This document shows positions 28,396 through 36,481 of a stretch of DNA of 64,000 nucleotides, in pieces; position 1 is the first letter of the stretch; each line of letters starts with the position of its first letter. This stretch comes from Hydrogenophilus sp. Its GTDB lineage: Bacteria > Pseudomonadota > Gammaproteobacteria > Burkholderiales > Thiobacillaceae. The stretch is taken from assembly GCA_020725265.1 (NCBI GenBank), contig DYFK01000012.1, positions 37,771 to 101,770 of the forward strand, read 5' to 3'. The notes below the pieces were generated by a model. It was not told the DNA's origin. It was given only the letters and a program-made list of their open reading frames with translations, and made no database searches. A program made the translations under genes and the position numbers.

Positions 28396-28401
28396 TATAA
28401 T
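28396..28401 (+). promoter_or_regulatory. Candidate -10 element for def-fmt
   Basis: A perfect TATAAT at 28396-28401 lies in the divergent gap between the LysM gene and def, about 70 bases before the def ATG. No convincing -35 hexamer sits 16-18 bases upstream, so it is only a partial promoter match. Confidence 0.35.
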
Positions 28402-28468
28402 CCAGTTCCGCGCGAACTTAAACCGATTTGTCGGATTTTGCACGTAATCGACCGGTTTTTCACGAATT

Positions 28469-28972
28469 ATGGCCTTGCTCAAGATACTCCACTATCCCGA
28501 CCCGAAACTGCATACGGTGGCCAGTCCGATCCCGGAGATCACCGACGACATCCGGGGTCTGGCCGCCGACATGGCCGAAACCATGTATGCCGCGCCCGGT
28601 ATCGGCCTCGCCGCGACCCAGGTCGACCGCCATGTCCGCCTGATCGTGGTCGACGTCAGCGAGGACAAGAACGCGCTACGCACCTTCATCAATCCGCGCA
28701 TCATCGCCAGGGAAGGCGAGGCCGTGCATGAGGAAGGCTGCCTGTCGGTACCGGGCATCTACGACAAGGTCACGCGCTCGGAACGCATCCGTGTCGAGGC
28801 ACTCGGCCTGGACGGCAAGCCGTTCACGCTGGACGCCGACGGCCTGCTCGCGGTCTGCGTCCAGCACGAAATCGATCATCTCGACGGCAAGGTGTTCGTG
28901 GAATATCTGTCGCGCCTGAAACAGTCCCGAATTCGCGGCAAGCTGCTCAAGCAGGCCCGCGAAGCCATGTAA
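28469..28972 (+). CDS. def: Peptide deformylase
   Basis: A 167-residue metalloenzyme that removes the formyl group from new proteins. All three motifs are present: GIGLAATQV (motif 1), EEGCLSVPG (motif 2, metal-binding Cys) and QHEIDHLDG (motif 3, HEXXH metal site). It begins [21 protein letters not shown], a typical start. It is followed 46 bases later by fmt, the enzyme that adds the formyl group to the initiator tRNA, in the classic def-fmt order. Confidence 0.97.
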   Translation: MALLKILHYPDPKLHTVASPIPEITDDIRGLAADMAETMYAAPGIGLAATQVDRHVRLIVVDVSEDKNALRTFINPRIIAREGEAVHEEGCLSVPGIYDKVTRSERIRVEALGLDGKPFTLDADGLLAVCVQHEIDHLDGKVFVEYLSRLKQSRIRGKLLKQAREAM

Positions 28973-29018
28973 TCCCCGACCCGGCGCCAACGCGCCGGCG
29001 CCGTTCACCCGATCCGCC

Positions 29019-29936
29019 ATGCGCCTGATTTTCGCCGGAACCCCCGAATTCGCCGCCGTCGCGTTGCGCGCGCTGCTTGCCGCCGACCATGATGTCGCCC
29101 TGGTGCTGACCCAGCCGGACCGGCCGGCCGGGCGCGGCATGAAACTGAAGCCCAGCCCGGTCAAGGAAGTCGCCCTGGCGCGCGGCCTGCGGGTCTGGCA
29201 ACCGGACAACCTGAAAACCGAGGAAGCGCGCGCGCCAATCGCCGACGCCCGCGCCGATGCCATGATCGTCGCCGCCTATGGCCTGATCCTGCCCCAGTCG
29301 GTGCTGGATCTGCCACGCCTGGGCTGCATCAACATCCACGCCTCGCTGCTGCCGCGCTGGCGCGGCGCAGCGCCGATCCAGCGCGCCATCGAGGCCGGCG
29401 ACGCGGAAACCGGCATCACCCTGATGCGCATGGATAAGGGCCTGGACACCGGCGCCATGCTCGCGCGCGCGCCGCTGCCGATCACCGGCGACGACACCGC
29501 CGGAAGCCTGCACGACCGGCTGGCGGAACTGGGCGCGCGCGAACTGCTCGCCCTGCTGCCGGCCCTCGCCGCCGGGCAGGTGGTGGCAACCCCCCAGGAC
29601 GACGCGCTGGCCACCTACGCGGCCAAGATCGGCAAGGACGATGCCCGGCTCGACTGGTCGCGCGCGGCGGGCGAGCTGGAGCGGCAGGTACGCGCGTTCA
29701 ATCCGTTTCCCGGCGCCTGGACCCTGCTCGACGGCGAACCGTTCAAGATCTGGCGCGCGCGCGCGGTCGACGGCACTGGCGCGCCCGGCCGGCCGGTGCC
29801 GGGCTTCGTTGCGCGCATCGCCTGCGGCGAGGGCGCGCTCGAACTGCTGGAAGTCCAGAAAGCCGGCGGCAAGCGCCTGCCGATCGAGGCATTCCTGGCC
29901 GGCCACGCCCTGACCGACGATAGCCGGCTCGGCTGA
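29019..29936 (+). CDS. fmt: Methionyl-tRNA formyltransferase
   Basis: A 305-residue enzyme that formylates initiator Met-tRNA using 10-formyl-tetrahydrofolate. It begins [20 protein letters not shown], has the formyl-transfer motif [20 protein letters not shown] with the catalytic Asn and His, then [19 protein letters not shown]. The C-terminal tRNA-binding OB-like domain ends in [15 protein letters not shown]. Full length. It is in operon with def. Confidence 0.97.
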   Translation: MRLIFAGTPEFAAVALRALLAADHDVALVLTQPDRPAGRGMKLKPSPVKEVALARGLRVWQPDNLKTEEARAPIADARADAMIVAAYGLILPQSVLDLPRLGCINIHASLLPRWRGAAPIQRAIEAGDAETGITLMRMDKGLDTGAMLARAPLPITGDDTAGSLHDRLAELGARELLALLPALAAGQVVATPQDDALATYAAKIGKDDARLDWSRAAGELERQVRAFNPFPGAWTLLDGEPFKIWRARAVDGTGAPGRPVPGFVARIACGEGALELLEVQKAGGKRLPIEAFLAGHALTDDSRLG

Positions 29937-30015
29937 ACGCGCCGCGGCGCGCGCCGTTGAATTCCGGGCCACGTCTCCCATATTCGTTTCGGTTTGCCAT
30001 TTCCGGAGTCCCGAC

Positions 30016-30864
30016 ATGCTCAACAACTGGCTGAAAACCACGCTGCTGATGGCCGCCATCGTTGCCCTGTTCGGCGTCGTCGGCATGCTGGTCGGCGGCG
30101 CGCCGGGCATGCTGGTCGCGCTGCTGGTCGGGGGCGCCATGAATCTGTGGGCCTACTGGAATTCCGACCGGATGGTGCTGCGCATGTACGGCGCGCGCGA
30201 GGTCGGTCCGGCCGACGCGCCGGAACTGCACGCCATGGTCGCCGAGCTGGCCGGGCGCGCCGGGCTGCCGATGCCGCGCGTCTACATCATCGACGAAGCC
30301 CAGCCGAACGCCTTCGCCACCGGTCGCGACCCGGCGCACGCGGCGGTCGCGGCCACCACCGGCATCCTGGGCCTGTTGAGCGCGCGCGAGTTGCGCGGGG
30401 TGATGGCGCACGAACTGGCGCACGTGAAGAACCGCGACACCCTGATCTCGACCCTGTCGGCCAGCGTCGCCGGCGCCATCTCGGCGCTGGCCCAGTTCGG
30501 CATGCTGTTCGGCGGCGGCCGCGAACGACCCAACCCGGTCGCGCAACTGGCGGTCATGTTGCTGGCGCCGCTGGCGGCCATGCTCATCCAGATGGCGATC
30601 TCGCGCGCCCGCGAATTCGGCGCCGATCGCGGTGGCGCCGACATTTCCGGCGATCCGGAAGCGCTCGCCTCGGCCTTGCGCAAGATCGAGGCGTACGCGC
30701 GTGGCACGCCGCTGGTCGCCGCCGAGGCGCACCCGGAGACCGCGCAGATGATGATCGTCAACCCGCTCGCCGGCGGTCAGGGACTGGCCGGCCTGTTCCG
30801 CACCCATCCCGCCACCGAGCAACGCGTCGCCCGCTTGCTCGAACTCGCGCGCCGGCGCCTCTGA
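30016..30864 (+). CDS. htpX: Membrane zinc metalloprotease HtpX homologue
   Basis: A 282-residue inner-membrane protease of the M48 family that degrades misfolded membrane proteins. Two N-terminal transmembrane helices are seen ([36 protein letters not shown]). The zinc site is HELAH (His132, Glu133, His136), with the third ligand Glu in [13 protein letters not shown]. Two further membrane segments lie between them ([35 protein letters not shown]). The end, [18 protein letters not shown], is typical. It follows fmt by 79 bases on the same strand. Confidence 0.93.
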   Translation: MLNNWLKTTLLMAAIVALFGVVGMLVGGAPGMLVALLVGGAMNLWAYWNSDRMVLRMYGAREVGPADAPELHAMVAELAGRAGLPMPRVYIIDEAQPNAFATGRDPAHAAVAATTGILGLLSARELRGVMAHELAHVKNRDTLISTLSASVAGAISALAQFGMLFGGGRERPNPVAQLAVMLLAPLAAMLIQMAISRAREFGADRGGADISGDPEALASALRKIEAYARGTPLVAAEAHPETAQMMIVNPLAGGQGLAGLFRTHPATEQRVARLLELARRRL

Positions 30865-30874
30865 GCGCCACCGT

Positions 30875-30907
30875 GCCCGGCCAAGGCCGGCACGCCGGGC
30901 GTTATTT
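30875..30907 (+). terminator. Probable terminator after htpX
   Basis: GCCCGGC (30875-30881) can pair with GCCGGGC (30894-30900), followed by GTTATTT. It lies 10 bases after the stop. Overlapping alternative pairings inside the loop make the fold uncertain. Confidence 0.4.
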
Positions 30908-30994
30908 CCGCCAACGCCACCGACACCACCGCCGGTCCCCGAACGAGCCCGGGGCGCCCTGTTCGCGCCGGAAGGCGACGGCCATAATGGCCGC

Positions 30995-33900
30995 GTGAAC
31001 ATCCGCGTCCCCCTTCCCGCCCCCCCGCGTCGCGTGCCCCGAACCGGCCCCGCGCGCTGGCCATTCCGGCTGTTGATGGCGGCCTGGCTGACGTTCTCGG
31101 GTGGCGTCACCCTGGCCGGCGAGGCCGGACTGACTGTCGCCATCGATGACAATTACCCGCCTTACGTCTTTCGCGCCGAGGACGGCCGCCTGCAAGGCTA
31201 TCTGGTCGACCTCTGGGAACTCTGGTCGCGCAAGACCGGCACGCAGGTACATCTGCGCGCCACCGACTGGGCCCATGCGCAGGCCCTGATGGAATCGGGA
31301 CGGGCGGACGTGCTCGACACCCTGTTCGATCTGCCCGAACGGCGCCGACGCTACGATTTCGGCCCCCCCTACGCCAGCATTCCGGTCTCGATCTATGTCG
31401 ATGCCGAGCTGACCGGCATCACCGGACCGGACGACCTGGCCAGCTTCGTGGTCGGCGCCAAGGCCGGCGATGCCTGCGTCGACCGTCTGCGTGCGCGCGG
31501 CGTCCACTCCTTCGACCTGCGCGACAGCTACCGCGCCCTGATCGACGCCGCCATCGCCGGCCAGGTCAGGGTGTTCTGCCTGGATGAACCGCCCGCCAAC
31601 TACCTGCTGTTCCGGGCCGGCGCCGAACACCGGTTCCGCAAGGCCTTTCCGCTCTATACCGGCCAGTTCCATTGGGCCACGCACAAGAGCGACAGCCGCA
31701 CCCGGGCCCTGGTCGAGCGCGGCTTCGCCGCCATCAGCGCCGAAGAACGCAAGGCATTGCACGACAAGTGGATGGGTAGCGAGCTGGACCTGCTGCCCTA
31801 TGGCCGCTACCTGGCCTACGGCCTGCTCGCCGCGCTGCTCCTGGGCACCCTGCTCGCGGCCTGGAATACCGGCCTGCGGCGCCAGGCGCGGCTGCGCACC
31901 GCCGAGCTGGAAGCCGAACGCGGACGATTGCGCACGGTACTCAACGCCATTCCGGACCTGGTCTGGATGAAGGATGTCTCGGGCGTCTACCTGGGCTGCA
32001 ATCCGGCGTTCGAGCGCCTGGTCGGCGCATGCGAGGCGGATATCGTCGGTCGTACCGATCACCAGCTGCTGGCACCGGAACTGGCCGAATCGCTGCGCGC
32101 CACCGACCGCGCCACGCTCGACGCCGGCTCGCCGCGACGCGCCGAAATCTGGCTGGGCTCGGCCGAGGACGGTCGGCGCGGGCTGTTCGAGATCCTGGAA
32201 ACGCCGGTACTGGACAGCCGCGGCCAGCGTATCGGCGTACTCGGCATCGCCCGCGACGTCACCGCCGCCAACAGCGCGCGCGAGACCCTGAGCCGAAGCG
32301 AGGCGCGTTTCCGCAATCTCTCGTCGGTGTTGTCGGACATCATCTATTCCTGCGTACCCGACGCCGACCTGCGCTGGTCGCTCGACTGGATGACCGGCGC
32401 CACCGCGCGCATCACCGGCTACAGCCCGGAGGAGATCCTGGCGATGCGCTGCTGGCGCGCGCTGGTGCTGGACGCCGACGTGGCGCTGTTCGACCACCAG
32501 GTCTCCAGCCTCGGCGAGGGCGTTTCCGGCCGCTGCCGGCTGCGTCTGCGCCACCGCGACGGCGGCACGCGCTGGGTCGATTCGGTCGCCGTGCGGGTGC
32601 GCGAGGACACCGGCGAAGACCGCATCTACGGCAGCCTGGTCGACGTCACCGAACGCCAGGCCACCGACGATAAGCTGCGCCTGGCCGCCAAGGTCTTCGC
32701 CAGTACCAGCGAGGGCATCGCCATCACCGACCCGGCCGCCAATCTGGTCGCGGTCAATCCGGCGTTCACCGAGATCACCGGTTACGCGGAGGCCGAGGTA
32801 CTCGGCCAGAACCCGCGCATCCTGCAATCCGGCCGCCATGACGCGGCCTTCTACCAAGCCATGTGGCGATCGCTGCTGGAAACCGGCGAGTGGCGCGGGG
32901 AAATCTGGAGCCGGCGCAAGAATGGCGAAATCTATCCCGAACTGCTCGCGATCAGCGCCGCCCGCGACGAACACGGCACGGTCAGCCATTACGTGGCGGT
33001 GTTCACCGATATCGGCCAACTCAAGCACTCGCAGCAACAACTCGACTTCCTCGCCCATCACGACCCGCTCACCGGCCTGCCCAACCGCGTCTTGCTGCGC
33101 GATCGGCTGGAGCACGCGCTGAACCGGGCACACCGAGAGCACGACCAGCTCGCCCTGCTGTTCATCGACCTGGATCGTTTCAAGAACGTCAACGACACCC
33201 TCGGCCATCCGGTCGGCGATGCCCTGCTGCGCGCCGCCGCCGAACGCATGCTCGAAGAGGTGCGCGGCGGCGACACCCTGGCGCGCATCGGTGGCGACGA
33301 ATTCGTGCTGCTGATCGAGGAAGACGCCAGTCCGCGCAATGCCGGCGTCGTCGCCAGCAAATTGCTGGAGCTGTTCGCGCGGCCGATCAACGTGGACCAG
33401 CACGTGTTGTTCATCACCGCCAGCATCGGCGTCAGCGTCTACCCGCACGACGGCGACGACGCCGACAGCCTGCTCAAGCACGCCGATCTGGCCATGTACC
33501 GGGCCAAGGAGGAAGGCCGCAATACCTGCCAGTTCTACGAGCCGCGCCTGAGCGCCGGCGCCTTCGAGCGCATGCTGGTGGAAAACGCGTTGCGCGGCGC
33601 GGTCAGCCGCGACGAACTGCTGCTGCACTACCAGCCCCAGGTCGAGCTGGCCAGCGGCACGCTCGCCGGCGTCGAAGCGCTGGTGCGCTGGCGGCACCCG
33701 GAGATGGGCCTGGTGCCGCCCGGCCGCTTCATTCCGGTCGCCGAGGATATCGGCATCGTCGGCGAAATCGGCGACTGGGTATTGCGCGCCGCCTGTCGGC
33801 AGATGGCCGAATGGCGCGCCGCCGGCCTGGACATGCCGCGCATGTCGGTCAATCTTTCGGTACAGCAGATCGAACGCGGTGATCTGGTCGGCATGGTCCG

Positions 33901-34327
33901 CGACCTGCTCGCCGAATGGGATCTGCGACCGGCGCAACTGGAGCTGGAAGTCACCGAATCGCTGCTGATGCGCCAGACCGGGCGCGGCCTGGAAGTGCTG
34001 GAAGGGCTGCGCCAGCTTGGTGTCTATCTGGCGGTGGACGATTTCGGTACCGGCTATTCGTCGCTCGCCTACATCAAGCGGCTGCCGGTGCATCGCCTGA
34101 AGATCGACCAGTCGTTCGTGCGCGACATCGGCCAGGACAGCAACGACGAGTCGATCGTGCGCGCCATCGTCGCGCTCGGCCACGGCCTCGGCCTGCAACT
34201 GGTCGCCGAGGGCGTCGAACAGGAACAGCACGCCGATTTCCTGGCCAGTGTCGGCTGCCAGTACGCGCAGGGCTATTTCTTCGGTCGTCCCACCGACGCC
34301 GACAGTCTCGCCGCGCACTGGCGCTGA
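30995..34327 (+). CDS. Periplasmic-sensor GGDEF-EAL cyclic-di-GMP protein
   Basis: A 1110-residue membrane protein. The GTG start at 30995 gives an Arg/Pro-rich leader and signal sequence. An extracytoplasmic solute-binding domain (SBP_bac_3 type, about residues 46-265: LTVAIDDNYPPYVFRAEDGRLQGYLVDL) follows, then a transmembrane helix near 271-291. Three PAS domains (about 310-425, 435-550, 560-670) come next, then a GGDEF domain with GGDEF at 766-770 and an EAL domain with EAL at 894-896. The GGDEF domain has an inhibitory-site RGGD five residues before its signature. The EAL domain keeps NLSVQQ, ELEVTES, DDFGTGYSS, KIDQSFV and EGVE. Both catalytic domains look intact, so it could make or break c-di-GMP depending on a periplasmic amino-acid-like ligand. 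It stands alone and converges with bioA. Confidence 0.9.
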   Translation: MNIRVPLPAPPRRVPRTGPARWPFRLLMAAWLTFSGGVTLAGEAGLTVAIDDNYPPYVFRAEDGRLQGYLVDLWELWSRKTGTQVHLRATDWAHAQALMESGRADVLDTLFDLPERRRRYDFGPPYASIPVSIYVDAELTGITGPDDLASFVVGAKAGDACVDRLRARGVHSFDLRDSYRALIDAAIAGQVRVFCLDEPPANYLLFRAGAEHRFRKAFPLYTGQFHWATHKSDSRTRALVERGFAAISAEERKALHDKWMGSELDLLPYGRYLAYGLLAALLLGTLLAAWNTGLRRQARLRTAELEAERGRLRTVLNAIPDLVWMKDVSGVYLGCNPAFERLVGACEADIVGRTDHQLLAPELAESLRATDRATLDAGSPRRAEIWLGSAEDGRRGLFEILETPVLDSRGQRIGVLGIARDVTAANSARETLSRSEARFRNLSSVLSDIIYSCVPDADLRWSLDWMTGATARITGYSPEEILAMRCWRALVLDADVALFDHQVSSLGEGVSGRCRLRLRHRDGGTRWVDSVAVRVREDTGEDRIYGSLVDVTERQATDDKLRLAAKVFASTSEGIAITDPAANLVAVNPAFTEITGYAEAEVLGQNPRILQSGRHDAAFYQAMWRSLLETGEWRGEIWSRRKNGEIYPELLAISAARDEHGTVSHYVAVFTDIGQLKHSQQQLDFLAHHDPLTGLPNRVLLRDRLEHALNRAHREHDQLALLFIDLDRFKNVNDTLGHPVGDALLRAAAERMLEEVRGGDTLARIGGDEFVLLIEEDASPRNAGVVASKLLELFARPINVDQHVLFITASIGVSVYPHDGDDADSLLKHADLAMYRAKEEGRNTCQFYEPRLSAGAFERMLVENALRGAVSRDELLLHYQPQVELASGTLAGVEALVRWRHPEMGLVPPGRFIPVAEDIGIVGEIGDWVLRAACRQMAEWRAAGLDMPRMSVNLSVQQIERGDLVGMVRDLLAEWDLRPAQLELEVTESLLMRQTGRGLEVLEGLRQLGVYLAVDDFGTGYSSLAYIKRLPVHRLKIDQSFVRDIGQDSNDESIVRAIVALGHGLGLQLVAEGVEQEQHADFLASVGCQYAQGYFFGRPTDADSLAAHWR

Positions 34328-34349
34328 ACGGAATTCAGCGCCAGTGCGC
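34313..34349. terminator. 16-bp perfect hairpin between the convergent GGDEF-EAL and bioA genes
   Basis: The arm at 34313-34328 pairs without mismatch with that at 34334-34349 across the 5-base loop CGGAA. The hairpin includes the last four codons and stop of the GGDEF-EAL gene and touches the bioA stop. Being symmetric, it can act on both transcripts. It has no T-run on either side. Confidence 0.65.
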
Positions 34350-35662
34350 TAATCCGGCAGTCCGTCGAGCAAATCCAGCGTGGTTTCCGCCAGCAGCGTC
34401 AGTTCGGCATCGCCGACCACGTAGGGCGGCATGAAGTAAACGCTGGCGCCGATCGGCCGCAGGAACACGCCACGCGCCAGCGCGGCGCGATGGAAATCCC
34501 GGCTGAAACCGGGCCCGGCGCCGATCACGTCGAACGCCCAGATCATGCCGGTGTTGCGGAAATGGGCGACGCGCGGGTGCCGCGCCACGTCGGCCAGCAA
34601 CGCGTTGAAGCGGGCGGCGCGGGCGCGGTTGCCGGCGAGCACGTCGTCGCTCCGGAAAATGTCGAGCACCGCCAGCGCGGCCCGGCAGGCAAGCGGATTG
34701 CCGGTATAGGAATGCGAATGCAGGAAGCCGCGCGCGCTGTGGTCGTCATAAAACGCGGCGTGGATCTCGTCGCGCGTGAGCACGCACGACAGCGGCAGGT
34801 AACCGCCGGTGATGCCCTTGGACAGGCACAGGAAATCCGGCCGGATGCCGGCCTGTTCATGCGCGAGGAACGTGCCGGCGCGGCCGAAGCCGACCGCGAT
34901 CTCGTCGGCGATCAGGTGCACGCCGTGGCGGTCGCACGCAGCCCGCGCCCGCGCCAGCCAGGCCGGGTGATGCATGGCCATGCCGGCGGCGCCCTGGACC
35001 AGCGGTTCGACGATCAGCGCGGCGGTGGTATCGGCGTGCGCGGCCAGATACGCTTCCAGTTCGGCCGCCGCGCGCAGGGCGTAGGCCTCGGCCGATTCGC
35101 CGGGCGCGGCCAGGCGCCAGTCCGGGCTGGTTACCTGATGACTGTGGCGCAGCAGCGGCGCGTAGACATCCTTGAACAGGGCGACGTCGGTGACCGACAG
35201 CGCGCCCAGGGTCTCGCCGTGATAGCCGTGTTTCACCGAAACGAAACCGGTCTTCCCGGGCCGGCCGACATTGCGCCAGTAATGGAAGCTCATCTTAAGC
35301 GCGATCTCGGTGGCGCTGGCGCCATCGGACGCGTAGAAGGCATGGCCGAGGCCGGTGAGCGCGGCAAGACGCTCCGACAACTCGACCACCGGCGCGTGCG
35401 TGCAGCCGGCGAGCATGACGTGCTCGATGCGGCCGAGCTGGTCGACGATCGCGGCGTTGATGCGCGGATTGGCATGGCCGAACAGATTGACCCACCAGGA
35501 CGAGATGGCATCGAGATAGCGGCGGCCGTCGGCATCGATCAGCCAGGCGCCCTCGCCGCGCGCCACCGGCAACGGCGGCAGCGTCTCCAGTTGCTTCATT
35601 TGCGTGCACGGATGCCAGACCGCCGCGCGCGTGCGCGCCAGCCAATCGCTGCTGTTGTCCAT
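34349..35662 (-). CDS. bioA: Adenosylmethionine-8-amino-7-oxononanoate aminotransferase
   Basis: A 437-residue PLP enzyme of biotin synthesis, which uses S-adenosylmethionine as amino donor to make 7,8-diaminopelargonate. I choose ATG 35662 (MDNSSDWLARTRAAVWHPCTQMK), because the HPCTQMK motif normally lies about 20 residues in; the frame is open to 35692. Other motifs are SSWWVNLFGHANPRI, FYASDGASATEIALKMSF, VKHGYHGETLGALSV and the cofactor lysine in FLCLSKGITGGYLPLS. The C-terminal SVYFMPPYVV is also typical. The remaining bio genes are not in the window. The orphan ParA gene lies 49 bases upstream of it. Confidence 0.93.
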   Translation of the reverse strand: MDNSSDWLARTRAAVWHPCTQMKQLETLPPLPVARGEGAWLIDADGRRYLDAISSWWVNLFGHANPRINAAIVDQLGRIEHVMLAGCTHAPVVELSERLAALTGLGHAFYASDGASATEIALKMSFHYWRNVGRPGKTGFVSVKHGYHGETLGALSVTDVALFKDVYAPLLRHSHQVTSPDWRLAAPGESAEAYALRAAAELEAYLAAHADTTAALIVEPLVQGAAGMAMHHPAWLARARAACDRHGVHLIADEIAVGFGRAGTFLAHEQAGIRPDFLCLSKGITGGYLPLSCVLTRDEIHAAFYDDHSARGFLHSHSYTGNPLACRAALAVLDIFRSDDVLAGNRARAARFNALLADVARHPRVAHFRNTGMIWAFDVIGAGPGFSRDFHRAALARGVFLRPIGASVYFMPPYVVGDAELTLLAETTLDLLDGLPD

Positions 35663-35711
35663 GCTCGAATAGTCCACGCAAACAATCCACACGCGCCAAG
35701 CGCGCTACAAG

Positions 35712-36476
35712 CTACGCGAAGAACCCCTTGGACAGCAGTTCCATGGTCAACAGCCGGTAATCATGGGCGCCCGGCGAATCGGCCGAGTAGGCGAAGATGT
35801 CCATGCCGTGCGCCGGGCTTTCCGACAACGCCGGATCGTCGGGGATACGGGTTTCGCAGAGCATGTCGCCATAACGGCTTTTCAGACTGGCCAGGGATTC
35901 CCGGCAATGCGGCTTGCTCTCGTCAAAGCGGGTGAGCACGATGCGGCGTGGAATCCGGCGCTTGAGCGGCCCTTCCAGCACGTTGAGGGCAAGGTCGAGC
36001 CGGTTGAGACCCTGGATCGCCAGGAAGTCGGCGGTCACCGGAATCAGCACGCGGTCGGCGGCGAACAACGCGTTCAGCGACAGCACGCCCAGCGACGGCG
36101 CGCAGTCGATCAGGATCGGCTGATCACGCCAGGCGGGCACGGCGCCGAGCCCCTTGCTCAGGGTGCCGGCCACGCCTGGCGTCGAGCCGAGCAGGGCGTC
36201 GACCTTGGACAGATCGGCGTGCCCGGGCAGCAGGCGCAGATCGTTGGCCAACCGGCGCGCCAGCTGGTCAAGCGGCGTGCCTTCCCGAAAGAAGGCCGCC
36301 GTGCTGGTCGCGCTGGGCGGATGCTTGACGCCCAGCGCCAGGCTGATGTGCGCCTGCGGGTCGAGGTCGATGACGATGGGCTTGCGTTCCAGCAGCGCCA
36401 GCGAGGCCGCGACATTGAGCGCGGTGGTGGTCTTGCCGACGCCGCCCTTCTGGTTGAATACCGCGATGACCGCCAT
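35712..36476 (-). CDS. Orphan ParA-family ATPase
   Basis: A 254-residue protein starting at ATG 36476, 5 bases after the glmS stop, so probably in the glmU-glmS operon. It has the deviant Walker A KGGVGKTTT in MAVIAVFNQKGGVGKTTTAL, motif A' IDLDPQAH and Walker B ILIDCAPSLGVLSLNAL. These are the marks of ParA/MinD cytoskeletal ATPases. It is distinct from the chromosomal ParA at 47709-48482 and has no ParB partner or DNA-binding N-terminal extension. Related orphan ParAs position other cargo such as plasmids, chemoreceptor clusters or carboxysomes. The cargo here is unknown, and nothing nearby suggests one. Confidence 0.85.
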   Translation of the reverse strand: MAVIAVFNQKGGVGKTTTALNVAASLALLERKPIVIDLDPQAHISLALGVKHPPSATSTAAFFREGTPLDQLARRLANDLRLLPGHADLSKVDALLGSTPGVAGTLSKGLGAVPAWRDQPILIDCAPSLGVLSLNALFAADRVLIPVTADFLAIQGLNRLDLALNVLEGPLKRRIPRRIVLTRFDESKPHCRESLASLKSRYGDMLCETRIPDDPALSESPAHGMDIFAYSADSPGAHDYRLLTMELLSKGFFA

Positions 36477-36481
36477 GTTTC

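Noticed and set aside
30902..34318. A 1138-codon minus-strand open frame opposite the GGDEF-EAL gene
   Set aside because: The composition is typical of a shadow of a coding strand (long stretches of Gly, Ala, Val, Asp and Gln). The plus-strand protein has all family motifs.
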